Part shown: positions 34,941 through 46,921 of the stretch, in pieces | How the letters are laid out: every line of letters begins with the position of its first letter | Position numbering within the stretch: the first letter of the stretch is position 1 | From: Adiantum capillus-veneris | Lineage: Eukaryota; Streptophyta; Polypodiopsida; Polypodiales; Pteridaceae | NCBI GenBank assembly: GCA_014529385.2 | Contig: CM043945.1 | Coordinates: forward strand, 145,003,741-145,067,740 | Reading direction: 5' to 3' | Length of the DNA: 64,000 bases | The notes under the pieces: generated by a model | Databases searched by the model: none | What the model was told of the DNA's origin: nothing | What the model saw: the letters and a program-made list of their open reading frames with translations, nothing else | Program-made: the position numbers and the translations under genes

Positions 34941-36500
34941 TAAAGGTGCTACTGGTGCCTGGCCCTTAGTCCCCCTGAGTCCCTTTTAAGCCTTATTTCA
35001 ATAAAAAAGGTCAAATAGATAGAAAGTAACTCCTTGTGTGGATTTCAGAGCCTCCGAGCCATTTTCTGACTTTTGGAGTGCTTTTTGGCGATGAAATTTC
35101 TTGATGTTGGTCTCCATAGCTTCCCGATCCCTTGGGGATCCTTGTCGTATGGTTTTTGTCGAGTTTGGCTTCACCGGAGCTCCGTTTGGCAATTTGTCTC
35201 TCTAGAAGCACCCGTGTTTGCGTTTACATGTCGTCAATGATTTGTGGTGGTCTACCTCCATAGGACTTGGTTGTTGACGGTCTAGGAAGGCTGCTCGTGA
35301 AGTTTGGTGGCAAACGGACATGCGGTTTGGTCGCGAGAGCTTTTTGACGCTTTGTGTGTCTGATGCCGTTTCCGAAGTTTAGTGCCGCTTTGGGTCACCT
35401 TTTGGTCATGTGGGATACATAGACTTGTCGAGCATGTCGAGATGCTCCCACCCATGAGTTTTGGTAGCATTTGGACGCCTCTCCCGCCGATTTCCCATTT
35501 GGTGGCCGCTTGCAGGGCTCTAGGAATTAGGGTTTTTCCCGATGGTTTTCTACTTCCTTTGGGCATCCAAGACTGGTCTCCTATGCTAGGGTAATCTGCC
35601 GATGAAGTCTCATTGCTTTTGGGTTAGCCGTTAGGTGGCCACTTCTACTTGTAGGTCTCTACTGCCCGCTTTCTGTGTGAACCCTACGCTAGTTTTCGCG
35701 ACAAAACGACAAACATGCGCGAAAAGCTCAAGGTGGTGAGCCTATTTCTCATGTCTGAAGCCCGTCGGGTAGTCGTATGCGTCATAGAAGCCGCTGGAAG
35801 TTCCGTTCGCTCTAGGTGGCAGGAGCTCTCTCTCAAAGGTCAATAGTGGAAATGAGCTTAAAATGAAGTGAAAATTTCTTATAATGGGGGTCCCCAAACC
35901 ACTTTTCATGAAATTTGACATGTGCTCCCAACTTCTTGCAAGATGCGGTTTAGGCTCAAAAATTTCTTTGATTTGGACTCCATTTGCCCATTTTCCGAGA
36001 AATTTGACATTTCGGTCAAAAAATCTGGCCAAAACACGCTTTCCACTCCAGTCTCATAATTGCACCCCCACTATACCATAGGTTGTCCTATAGTCACTGA
36101 TCATCCCCATTTTTTTTTTTTCATTACGATCGTTTTTCACCTGTTTTTCGTATTTTTGAAGTTTTTTTGCTGAAAATTAGTAAAATTAAAAGAAAAAATA
36201 GCAAATAAAACCCAAAAAATCCCCCAAAATCATAATAAATCAAAAAAATCACCGCAAAACATTATGTTCACTCACATGTAATTTTTATGGCCGGATTTCT
36301 CCGTTTTACCAATATTTTGCCCGAAAAATGGCTATTTACACACCTAGGGGCTTGATTTGGCGTTTGGCCCCATATACTTGTAGATTCATGCTGTATAAGG
36401 GCATATGTACTCGGGTTAGTCCAGAGAGTTTGCAATCAAACATCAACCCTTAAAAATAGTCAAAAAACATGCCCTTTTTTGCTCTTTTTGCCATTGGGTT
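34840..36500. other. Non-coding spacer within giant element
   Basis: No recognisable protein motif. Sequence between the second protease-like segment and the palindrome array; short ORFs on both strands have no homology I recognise. An A/T-rich stretch lies at 36100-36260. Confidence 0.5.
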
Positions 36501-36514
36501 CGCATTTGAGAATG

Positions 36515-36528
36515 CCTCCCCCCCTCCT
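36515..36528 (-). promoter_or_regulatory. Internal polypurine tract
   Basis: The minus strand reads AGGAGGGGGGGAGG; its first 13 bases are identical to the PPT at the 3' LTR. It could act as a central PPT or mark the former end of a fused element. Confidence 0.45.
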
Positions 36529-36624
36529 AGCCGGAGTCCTCCCGGACGACAAGGTATCGCCTTGGTGTATGTGCCATGCATGGGTTGAAAAAATTGTGCT
36601 AATGCTTGGCCGTGTAATGTGGCC

Positions 36625-37803
36625 CTAGTTTATGCATACTGGGTCAATGCATGGAAAAATTAATGTTGTGTAAGAGAAGGGTATAAGCAAGATGCTTATT
36701 GGCATTTGCCGTCGAGGTTTCCTGTTTGTTGTTGATTTGGTGGGCGGAGTTTCTTTGCAAGTAAAAGTTGTAACTCTACCGCTCGTTGTTTGATCGTTTT
36801 TCTTGCAACATTCGCGATGTTTGCCTCTTGATATGGCTGTAGTTGTCTCCTTGGAGAGAATTTTCGTGGCGGAATTGGCTGTAGACCTTGTCTCTTTTGC
36901 TTTCCATTTGTAGCTTTGTTTTTTTGGTCTTTGTAGGTTTATTGCTACTGCCTTGGTTGCCATTGTTTTGTTGCTGATTGACACCCATATAAATCGGTTT
37001 GCCGGTTTCATATGCAGTTGTCTGCCTTCCGATGTTGCTTGTACTGAAGGGAGTTCTTGTTGCTTCGGTTTCAGGATCCAGATGCGAGTCGTATTTGAGT
37101 TGTTGCTGAGAATTTTCTTTGGGATCCATATATTTTTTATTCCCTTGGTTTTTGGTTGAACTATCTGTTTCTATTGAATTCTTCTGTTGTATTGTGGTTT
37201 GTCTGCCATGTCATTTCTATCCTTCCGCACCCATACTTGTTTTTCTTGTGTTGGTAACCTTGATCTTTCCACTGTGTTAGGTGACTTCTTATACATGTAG
37301 TGAGCATGGTTGGCTGTTACCTGTTTGTTTACCATGGGTGTCGTGTTGTTCTTTAGTGGCACCTTTCCTTTTGGCTCTTTATCCAGTGATTGCATTGCTG
37401 GCAGCTGATTATTCCGGGGTTGCTGAGCAAAGTCTACCACCTGTTGTTCTTGTGCATACTGAATCTTGACTGCATTCACATTCCAATCTATCTGCACATT
37501 ATACTCTTTTTTCTAGGGTTGTCCCAACAACATGGGGTGTTGTGTGCTTTCATCCTCGACCACCTAAATTTTGTGTGGGTAAATATATTGATGTACTTGT
37601 ACATGCAATATAGTCTAGCCCAATGTTTTTAGCGAATGTGATGTACTACTTTCCAGCACTTGTGGAGTAGGATGAAGTTGACCTGTGGGCTTGAGCTGTT
37701 TGTATAATCCGTGAGAGATCAAATTTGCTTGAGTTCCAAAATCAAGCAATGCTGTCGATTCAACTTGATTGCTACCCACTTTGACTGCAATTATTGGCTC
37801 CAC
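36625..37803 (-). pseudogene. Second protease-like domain plus Gln/Lys-rich region downstream of integrase
   Basis: From 37803: IIAVKVGSNQVESTALLDFG, then TQANLISHGLYKQL, the strand-loop layout of a retropepsin but with DFG where DSG or DTG is expected. Further on, after a frame change, VVEDESTQHPMLLGQP resembles the retropepsin ILGxxW ending. A polar region rich in Gln, Asn and Lys (37497-36700) follows. It lies between integrase and the third ORF, where Gypsy elements normally have no protease. It may be a duplicated gag-pro remnant or a real extra domain. Confidence 0.55.
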
Positions 37804-38009
37804 TGTGTCTTCATCAAAATTTGTTAGTCAAATGGCATTGATTCGCAACGGTGATCCACATTGTTGTTGTTGTCGTAGAAGCCGTCTTTTTGCAATTCGT
37901 TCTTTTTCTTCTGATTGAGCTTCTTCTCGTACCCTCTGTTTCTCCTTCATTTGTTGTTTTTCTTGATGGATTTGTTGAAGCATGTCATGTGTTAGTGGTA
38001 AAATAATAT

Positions 38010-39522
38010 TTCTTTAACCGGCATTCTCTAATCCAATTTGGCATTTCTTCACCTGCTAATGTAGCAAGCTTGACAGCTCCACTTTGTGATAGGTCACTAA
38101 TCACAAAGGGTCTCATCCCTCGCTTTTTAAGTTTCTTGGCATGTTGCTTCAAGGTTTAAACAAGTACATAATCACCTGTTTTGAACTCTTTCGTGCGCAC
38201 ATGCTTGTCAAAAAACTCTTTTTGTCGTCTCTTTTTAGCATAGATCGAAGCTACAACTCTTAAACAAAGTTCATCTAGCTTTTTAAGATCATCTATTCTT
38301 GAAGAGAGCTCATGCCCTATCCATTCTAAGCGTTTCGCTACTCGTAGAGTTGGGATTAAAACCTCTATGGGTAATATAGCATTTAGGCCAAACACCATGT
38401 TGTACGGTGTCGTTCCTATTGATGTTTTGTAAGCTACCATGTATGCCCATAGTGTTGAGTGTAACTGCTGATCCCAATCTTTTCTTGACTCTGATACAAT
38501 TTTAGTGAAAACCGTGCATAGTGTTTTATTTGTGGCATCAGCTTGTCCATTTGCCTGTGGATGATATGGAGCAGATTTTCTATGTATGACCATGAATTCC
38601 TCTAGCAGATATTCAATGACTTCATTAAGAAAATGTGTTCCTCGATCACTGACTATTTCTATTGGTAATCGGTATCGTACAAAGACATTCTCATATAGAA
38701 ATTGTGCGGTGGTTCTTGCATCTGCTTTTTGTGTTGCCTTGGCTTCTGCCCATTTTGTGAGATAGTCCATAGCCACAATGATATGTTGGGTATGGGTGCG
38801 ATATGCAGGGGGTGAAATAGGCCCCACAAAATCAATCCCCCATTTTGCAAATGCCCTTGCTCCCATCATTGTCCGTAGTGGCATCTCATCTCTCTTTATT
38901 GGCACCTTCGTGTGTTGGCATACGTCACAACGCTTTACAAACTCGTCAGCATCCATATGCAATGTAGGCCACCGTATTCCTGCGACGGTTACGACAATTT
39001 TTATCGTTTTATCGCCTGAAAAATGGCCTCCACTTATGCCTCCATGTGCGTGTTCTAGAATCAGCAGGTATTCACTTTCACTTGCACATATTCTAAGTTG
39101 ATTGTCCTTTCCTCGCTTATAGAGTTGGTTCCCAATTAAGCTAAAGTCACGAGCCTCCAGCTCTATAACCCTTTTCCGTGCTCTTGTTATGTTTTCAGGA
39201 AATGTCCTTGTGGTTAAGAAATCAATGATATATTGACTCCATGCAGGTGCAATGTTTACCTGAAACAATGTCGCGTGATCCACTGGTCGTTTGGCACTAC
39301 ATATATAGTACAATTGTTAACATAATCATGTGTGTTCGTGTACATAGTTGGCCAATAAACCCCTAACTGTTTCAGTCTCTGGTGTGTTTTCACTATTGAA
39401 CAATGAAATGCACAATCCTGGACATGTGCTTCTTCAAGATAACACTTGAATTCCTCCAGATTTATACATAATCGTAGAATCTGGTCCACCGATCCTAGAT
39501 GATATAGCCGTCTTGTAATCAA
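38010..39522 (-). pseudogene. Giant element integrase with two H2C2 modules
   Basis: The first H2C2-like module is at 39522-39256 (EEAHVQDCAFHCSIVKT, YWPTMYTNTHDYVNNC, second Cys of the last pair lost). The second is in the main ORF (LEHAHGGISGGHFSGDKTI, RWPTLHMDADEFVKRCDVCQ). The core has KWGIDFVGPI, EIVSDRGTHFLNE and YHPQANGQADATNKT: the third catalytic position is Asp (GAT), not Glu. TAA at 38156-38158 is followed in frame by a C-terminal segment typical of Tat integrases (VISDLSQSGAVKLATLAGEE) to about 38010. The enzyme is inactive by these changes. Confidence 0.85.
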
Positions 39523-41018
39523 CTGGAAGTTTTTTGTTTGTCGAATTTTTTGTTGTTTGGATCTGTCTTCCGTGTTATCAAACCTACCTCCAAAGGAAAG
39601 AATGCTAACAATTTACTGAGACCATTTGGGTATCATTTCAATATTGAAAAGATAAGTATCTGGTATGTCATCATCTACTCATTCAGGAGCTTCCCCGTTG
39701 TGTAGCCTTGAAAGATGATCCACCCGTAGATGAGTTTTACCCTTTTTGACTACCACTGTGAAATCAAACTCTAGCAATATAATAAACCATCATACAATTC
39801 TCCCTGTATTGCATGGTTTATTTACCAGATACAAAAGAGCTTGATGATCTGTGAAAAACACAAATTTGTTTGCGAGCAAATAATGTCAAAATTTATTTAC
39901 AGCATAAATCATTCCTAACCCTCTCTTTCAGTGGTTGTGTAGTTATTTTCTGCACTGTTTAACTGTCGGCTTGCATAACAAACTGGAAAATCCATTGTTC
40001 TGTCTCCAGGTTGAGCCAGAATGCTCCCGATTGCATATGCAATGCATCAATGTGAACATGGAATATCTTTTCCCAATCTGGTGCTTTAAGTACATGCACG
40101 GATACCAGGTTTTCCTTCAGCTTTTGGAATGAAGTTTCACACTCCTCAGTCTAATCGAAATTGACTAACAAACGATACAGAGGTTGTGCGATGACTGCAT
40201 ACATATATATGAATCTTCGATAATATCTGCAGTGTCCCATGAAGGATTGCACTTGTTTCGCATTAGTAGGTCTGGGCAGGTCTACTATGACTTTCATTTT
40301 GTCTAGGTCTGTGGTTATGCCATTTCTTGAGACGGTGTCCTAAGATGCGGCCTTGCCTAACCATGAAAATACACTTTTTGGGGTTAAGAGAAATTCGATA
40401 AGTTCTGCATTTCTCAAATACCTTTTGCAAATGGTCTATATGTTCCTCTCGTAGAAGAGAGTGTACACAAAGATCATCCATGTATATTTCTAAGAATACT
40501 CTCATGTATTCTTTGAACGCATGCGTCATTAACCTTTGAAAGGTAGCTAGGGCATTAGTTAAGCCGAAAGGCATAACTCAATACGCATAAATTCCCCATT
40601 CTGTGGCAAACGCTTTTTTGTGTTGATCCTCTATTGCAATTGTCAGTTGGTTATACCCTAAAAACCCATCTAAAAAGGAATAAGCCCATTTCCCGGCCAC
40701 CCTCTCAAGTACATGTTCTGTGATCGGAAAGGGATAATTATCCCTTATGGTGGCCGCATTTACCTTCTTGAGGTTTACACACACTCGCAGTTTTTCGTTC
40801 TTTTTGGGGACAACCACAATGGGTGACACCCAATCTGTATGTTTGATTTCATAGATGAATTCAACATCCATCAGCTTGTCAATCTCCTCTTTGATTCGTT
40901 TAGCAAATGTCTCATTATATGTATAAGGACGTTGTTTGCTAGGTTTGGCATCTGATTTCAAAGGAATTGTATGTTGGCATATCGATGGATAACTCCTTTG
41001 AGGTCTTTGTAGGACCAT
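39523..41018 (-). pseudogene. Giant element reverse transcriptase and RNase H
   Basis: RT: MDVEFIYEIKHTDWVSPIVV, VCVNLKKVNAATIRDNYPFP, FLDGFLGYNQLTI, MPFGLTNALATFQRLM, the catalytic YMDD in FLEIYMDDLCVHS, and KKCIFMVRQGRILGH. A TGA interrupts the frame at about 40575 between GIYAY and VMPFGL. RNase H follows in broken frames (HIDALHMQSGAFW, FFTDHQALLYLVNKP, THLRVDHLSRLHNGE) with several stops. The lineage wording is Tat/Athila-like. RT copies element RNA to DNA; this copy is dead. Confidence 0.87.
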
Positions 41019-41607
41019 GCAAACACATCTTTATACTTCTTGAGAAGCTGTGCTAGCCGTTCTTCTTATTCACGCTCTAAATCGGTTGCTATATAGACCG
41101 GCTGAGGTTTTTCTCCTGGTTCAGCGAGGTCTATCTGTTTTGCATTTTCCGGCCTATCGCGTAAGATTCCTGGTTTGTTCTTTCCCTGACTGGTTGTGTC
41201 ATTATGATTTTTCTGTCCTGGATAGTGAATTTTTGATAGTGTGATGGTACATTCATGTTTCCTTTTTCTGACTCCACCTTACCATCACTTTCTCCCTCAG
41301 TAGTCCATACCTCTCGTAAAGACCGTTTTAGTTCTTGGTATCTCTTTTTACGCTCCAGTTTGGTCCACTCTGGGTCTTTTGTTGTTTCTTGTCTTGATTT
41401 TTGTGATTTTGTTTCTGTTTTAGCTTTCCGTGATTTTTTTATATCCTATTGCGTTCCTTCCCTTTGAACTTTTGAGAATCTTCATGATATTTGATCTTTT
41501 ACATAATCCTCTGCTTTGACAAGCATTAGATAGTGAGTTTTATCTTTTATCCTGGGCATCAGGTTCTCTCTCTTTTTTTTTTCTGTTCGTTTTCTCCTAT
41601 AGCGTTC

Positions 41608-42696
41608 CTAGCATCTAGGGTGCTGATTGGCAAAATCATAAAACTTGATATTCTTTGTTTTCTCCCCGCGCTCACTTGATCTGTCTGAACACTTATTATC
41701 TGCATCGTTATTTACCTCCAGATGCTCAGAGGAGTTATAAAACTCTTCTTGTTCTGGTGTTTCTACAATCTCATCTCCTTCTTGTATACTGCTTACCATG
41801 TAATAGGGTAGCACATCATAGCCATCCTTATCGCAAAATTTTATTGTTGGACTATCTGTAATGGTACAGACATCCAATGTTGCTAGTATGTGTTCCCATT
41901 CCAAAGTTTCCAAGGCATCTTCAGGAAAAGGTTCCGGAATATAATCCTTGTCCTCAATCGCTCTTTCTAAGACGCATTCCTCTCTTTTTAAGCTCCCGCA
42001 ATGTGAAGCTCGGCACATCCATAGATCTTTTTGTTGCCCTAACCATGCTGGGAGCTCAGACCCTGCTAATGTAGCTGAATCAAACTCTTCTACTGGTGTC
42101 TGGTTCACATCTTTGTAACTATGGTCTTTCAAGTGAATTTTGGTTGTAGTCTCGCCATGTCTGAGGTATATGTGATCGTAATCCCAATCCTGGACCATCT
42201 TTAATTGTCTCATGAATGGTCTTCCCAAGATGATTTCGTAATTGTTCTTTTTGTCGAAATCGACTATTGCAAATGTATGCTCATACTCGATTCTGCACGA
42301 AGTGACAATTATTTTTTCTAAGAGTCCTAGAGGATTTTCCATGAACCCATCTGCTAATTGCAATTTCATTCTGGTAGCTCTCAAAGGTGTTTTTCCCCAT
42401 TTTTTCCAGATTTCCTTGGTGGCAATAGCAACTCCTGCTCCACTGTCAAGAATAGCGTTGGAAACTACTCCTTGGAATTCTACTGGTAGCGTGGTGTTTC
42501 CATCTTCTCCCTCGCAATATTCTTCAACCTTGTTTAAAGGTACTGGTCTAGTGTTTAGTTGAGGCCTGTCGTATTCTCTGATCCCTTCTTGAAGCTTCGA
42601 GGTGGGGTCTTTTACTCCAAATTTTCTAAGCATTTGCCTATTGTGTTCCGCATGTTTGTTCGTAACCTCAGGGGTTCGGCTAATGTGATTGTGCAT
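41608..42696 (-). pseudogene. Giant element aspartic protease
   Basis: The 362-residue ORF contains FQGVVSNAILDSGAGVAIAT (catalytic DSG), FAIVDFDKKNNYEIILGRPF (ILG ending) and MRQLKMVQDWDYDHIYLRHG. This is a canonical retropepsin that would cut Gag-Pol. C-terminally it continues into an acidic linker (EGDEIVETPEQEEFYNSSEH). The stop at 41608 separates it from the RT frame; about 600 bp of broken linker lie between. Confidence 0.85.
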
Positions 42697-42892
42697 GCCA
42701 CAGGGGTGGACAACAACTCAATCAACCCTTGTGAATCCATCACTCTGTTAGAAGAAAGTCTTTGAGATGGGATTGCTCTCATCTCCTAGGTAAGAGGGTA
42801 GAGTTTTCAGCGAGTTTGGTTGGCTGTACCCTGAACTAATTGATCCCTGGTCTTCCCCTTGTGAATGTATATCAAAGTTCGTTTGTGATCTT

Positions 42893-43100
42893 CCCTCAAC
42901 TTCTTCAATAGGAGGTAAGATCTCATTTTTCTCTTTTCGCGTGCTATTCATGTGGTAACTCACCCTGTTAGCTTCGTTGGCTTCACAGATTTGCTTCCCT
43001 CAACTTCTTCACTAGGAGGTAAGATCTCATTTTTCTCTTTTCGCGTGCTATTCATGTGGTAACTCACCCTGTTAGCTTCGTTGGCTTCACAGATTTGCTT
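42893..43100. repeat. 104-bp tandem duplication in gag-pro linker
   Basis: CCCTCAACTTCTTCA through TTCACAGATTTGCTTCC occurs at 42893 and again at 42997, offset 104 bp. As 104 is not a multiple of three it shifts the reading frame. The copies differ at one visible base (AATAGG against ACTAGG), so the event is young. Confidence 0.9.
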
Positions 43101-43250
43101 CCACAGATCATCTAGACTGTTACAATCCTTACCCATTTCTACCAATGTTTTAGGCTGGAACCCCTCACTTGTCTCATCTGTTGTATTTGGCACTATGATA
43201 GGCTCTCCCCTAGACTCATAGGAATTTGTGAGTCTTTCCTTCGTTTCTAC

Positions 43251-46200
43251 TTATTCCTCTAAAGCTGGTTTGATAGGGGTTGAAGCTGGTACTTCATGCC
43301 AATTTGCAGGTTTACCAAGCGGGTTTTCTATCAAAGATTGAACCGTTTCAATCAAATTTCTACACATTTCCAACCTCTGTTTTTCTATTTCAGCATATGG
43401 ATAAGTCATCCATCTTTGCTCTTGGGTTTGGTTCTTTTTGAGTCTGGCTTCGTAAGCTTTTGGAAGTGCATCTAACTGCTCATTTAACTTTTTTGCCAAC
43501 ACTGATCCTCTTGATCCTGAACTTTTGGGCTCTGCTATTTCCTTGGGTGCTATGGTTGCCACAGTATGTGAGCTTAGGCTAGCTAGATCCTCTAACTGCT
43601 CTAATCTATCCTTTGTGTGTTTTAACTCCTCGGATAGAGCCGTTTGCTCTCGTTCTCTCCTGGCTTTCATACGCGTCTTTCTAGCTTTCCAAGTGCTTCT
43701 CTGATTTTTCGTTTTTGAACTTGGGGCATCGGTTTTTGGCTCTTCAATTATGGGTTCGTTCGTCTTTCTTTGAGCTTGGGCTCGCGTCACTGCCTGAATA
43801 GGTATGATTGTCTCGTTTTTTGATCCTCCACTGGAAGGCACTGTTTCTAGCATGTTCAAGGTAGTTTTTGCTCCTTTGCTCGGGTTCTTAGGGCAATCCG
43901 GAATCAAATGAGTAACTCCACACTTGGTGCAATATGAGTTGACTCTAATGATTTCATCATGAGGACAGTCTCTTAGCCAATGGTCTCCGCCACACTTGTA
44001 GCAGGGTCCTTTAGGTTGTTGAGGTGCTCCTTGAGCTCCTCTTTGTTGGTATGCATGTCTCTATCCGCCCATGCTTCCGTTAGATATGAACAACAATGTT
44101 CGTTTATCAAAGCTATATCTTCCTTCTCCTACTACTTGTGCAGCGGCGGTTGGTGGTCCTGTATTTCCTATCATGCTCCATCGTTCTGGTGTTGAGGGTT
44201 CTTCCGGTGGATAATAGACAGGATTAGCCGCATATCCATTGGGATCTTTGTAATATGCATGCATAGGCACTAAAGACTTTTCTTCTGATTCGGTTACTGT
44301 TGGTGTGTATCTTATGCCAACTAGTCGTAATCCTGGTAGGGGTGGTTGTTGCCCCAACACTGGTTGTGGTCTCTCTACACCTACAGGTCTTGGTAGGTTT
44401 CCTGCTTGATACCTTGGCATCGGTGGAATTTGAGGAGATGCTACGTGAGCTTGGGAAGAATAAGGTCTCTCTCTCACATATCCCTCGTTAATAATATAAT
44501 TCCTCCATCTCGTGGTTTGTCCATTTTTGTTCAATAGCACACCATTTTAGCTGTTTAGCTTGTGGTTTGGCGTACAGGTTAATCTTTTTTAGCACTTCCT
44601 CTACAAGCTGCTCTTGGTTTACAGCTACTTCTCCTTTCGGTGCTATCTTAGAAGACTTGCTTCCACTTTGTTGTGAGAATGAATCATCATCAAGATCCTT
44701 GAACTCACCCTCTTTGTAGACCGCACAATTGTCCACAAGGTAAAGAGCCTCCTTAGTTAACTCATTTAATGTTGTGCTCCTCTTCATATGTAAGTCCTTC
44801 TGGAGATCTTCATTCCTTAGTCCTTGGATAAATATAAGCATAAGCCTGGGCTGAGTTGGCAGTTCTTCCACAGGGCAGAACTTAACATATATTTTTAGTC
44901 GTAGAGCTGCCTTTTGCACAGATTCCCCGTCTTTTTGTTTGAATTTATGGATTTGTGAGACGGTATTATGAGCTATCTCCCTTTGTGAGAATTGCTCGAT
45001 AAACTCGTCAAACACCTCCTCCATAGACTCAAAGTCTCTACGCTCCACATAGTCAAACCAAGTAGCAGCGTCATCCTCTAGGGTTAGTCCAAACCCTGCA
45101 AATTGGGTAGGAAAATCTAACACCTCTTCTGCTCTAATTACACTCACAAAGGGTGCTACATGATCTCTAGGATCTCTATTTCTCGTGTATTTCTTGTTTA
45201 TCCATTTTTGCACTTGAGAAGGTCTAATTCTATGATGGTCTACAAATCTCGTCATTGGATCTCTTCGTCCCAATCTATATACCTCCTCTGGCCTTTGGTA
45301 GTGGGCTGGTTTCTCTCCAAATGGTGCTCCTAAGCCATAAATTCTACATTTCTTGCAAGAGATGGTTCATCTCTTCAAACTGGTTCTATGGGTGGTCTTC
45401 CAGGCTCTGTTGACCCTTGAGTCTTTGGCTTACACTCTCCTTGATATCGTGAATAGAGTGGTGGTTCTTGTAAATCTCTTAGCCCTCGTGTGGCTTGATA
45501 ACCATCTCGGTTTTGGTCTTGTTCTAATGTTGCAGTCTGTCGAAGCCATGACTGCAATGATGGCTGGGTTGCTGGTTGGTTTTGGTTGTTGAATGTTTGC
45601 GGTCGGGTAGAATGTGAAGTTGCATCATACTCTTCTGAAAAGGGATTTGTCGACTTGCTAGGGGTGTAGGTGGCTCTTGGCACTTCATCAGAGGCATATG
45701 TTGATGCTCCTAGAACTGTTTCCTTTTCTACCTCCTCTGGGAGAATCCGTTGGTATTGTCGCCCGTACCTATCAACAAAAACAATATCCTTCCCCATAGC
45801 AATTTCATAAGAGAATAAGTAAAGAACCTTGTCTTTGGTTAACTCGTTTGGGTAGGGTTCTTTGCAACGAAAGTAAGAGACTATTCCCTCGCTCTCATGC
45901 TTGTAAATTTCCACATTCTCATTATAAGTTGAAACCCTGGTTGTTTTCTTATCATACATAAAAAGCGCTCCTGGTTGATCAATGTTTGGAGGCGGTTCTT
46001 GAGTTTCTGAAACCATTTTTCCTTTTGCCACGTTATCTCCATATCTGTTGTAATCCTCAGGGTTACTAACTATCAGATAGTGGTTCCCCTTTTCGTCTCG
46101 GAATCTATCTCCATCATCATAGACTCAAATTATCTCCAGTCTCTGAGCCGGTCTTTCTTCAATACAAATACACTTGCGTCCTCGATAGTCAAAATAAACT

Positions 46201-46502
46201 AGGGCTCCCCTCGAGTTTGCTCCTTCTAAGAAGATTACAGTGAACTTGGAATCATTCAAAGGATTTAGGAAGGTGCTTCCTCCTGGCATTGGTCCGTCAT
46301 AGGTGAAACCTCCTGGATGTTTACTACCCATCATGAAGAAGGATTTGTCGGTTGAAGTGTCAGTATCACTACCCTCCTCAATAATTGGTGCTAGTGGATC
46401 TAACCTTGCTTGAGTTACACTCTCCTCGGTGGACAATAAGCTACCTTGATCACCTGCCACCTTTTGGTCTCTAAAAATGTGTCTTCCTGATCTTAAATTC
46501 AT
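43251..46502 (-). pseudogene. Giant element gag
   Basis: The start is ATG 46502 (MNLRSGRHIFRDQKVAGDQG). An unusual N-terminal region with a FTVIFLEGANSRGALVYFDY segment precedes the capsid-like core at 45273-44488 (DHVAPFVSVIRAEEVLDFPT, DDAATWFDYVE, EFIEQFSQREIAHNTVSQIH). Two zinc knuckles follow near 43990-43890, CYKCGGDHWLRDC and CTKCGVTHLIPDC, both CX2CX3HX4C, one residue shorter than the usual CX2CX4HX4C. A Lys/Glu-rich helical region leads to the protease. Stops and frameshifts separate the pieces (near 46125, 45375, 44488 and 44061). Confidence 0.85.
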
Positions 46503-46921
46503 CAAACTTAGCAATGCAATTTATTAAAAATCCAACCACTCACCTGGCAAAGGACCAGTCTCCGCACAACTTCTTGCTTTGCTGCTGAATATACCTCTAC
46601 ACAAGCGTTTAATTTCGGCAATCGAATCAAAACATCTAACCGCTAGAGACGATTTTAGTAATGATTGGTATAACTGGAGAGTTAACCTCAACCACTACAG
46701 TATTTTATACAATGCTGATGTTCTGGATTAGGTATGCTAATCTGAAACTGTACTTTCCTCGGATGTTGGCCAATTTACATGAAAAGTCTGAATTCTGTTT
46801 TTGCTCCGTCAAAAGGTCAAACAAGGTCCAAATTCACTTCTGAAAGAAGTTCTGGAATCCTTAAGTCAAATGGAACCTCATTGTTTAAGCTCAGTCAAAT
46901 TTTCTCTTCACTAAGCCCAGT

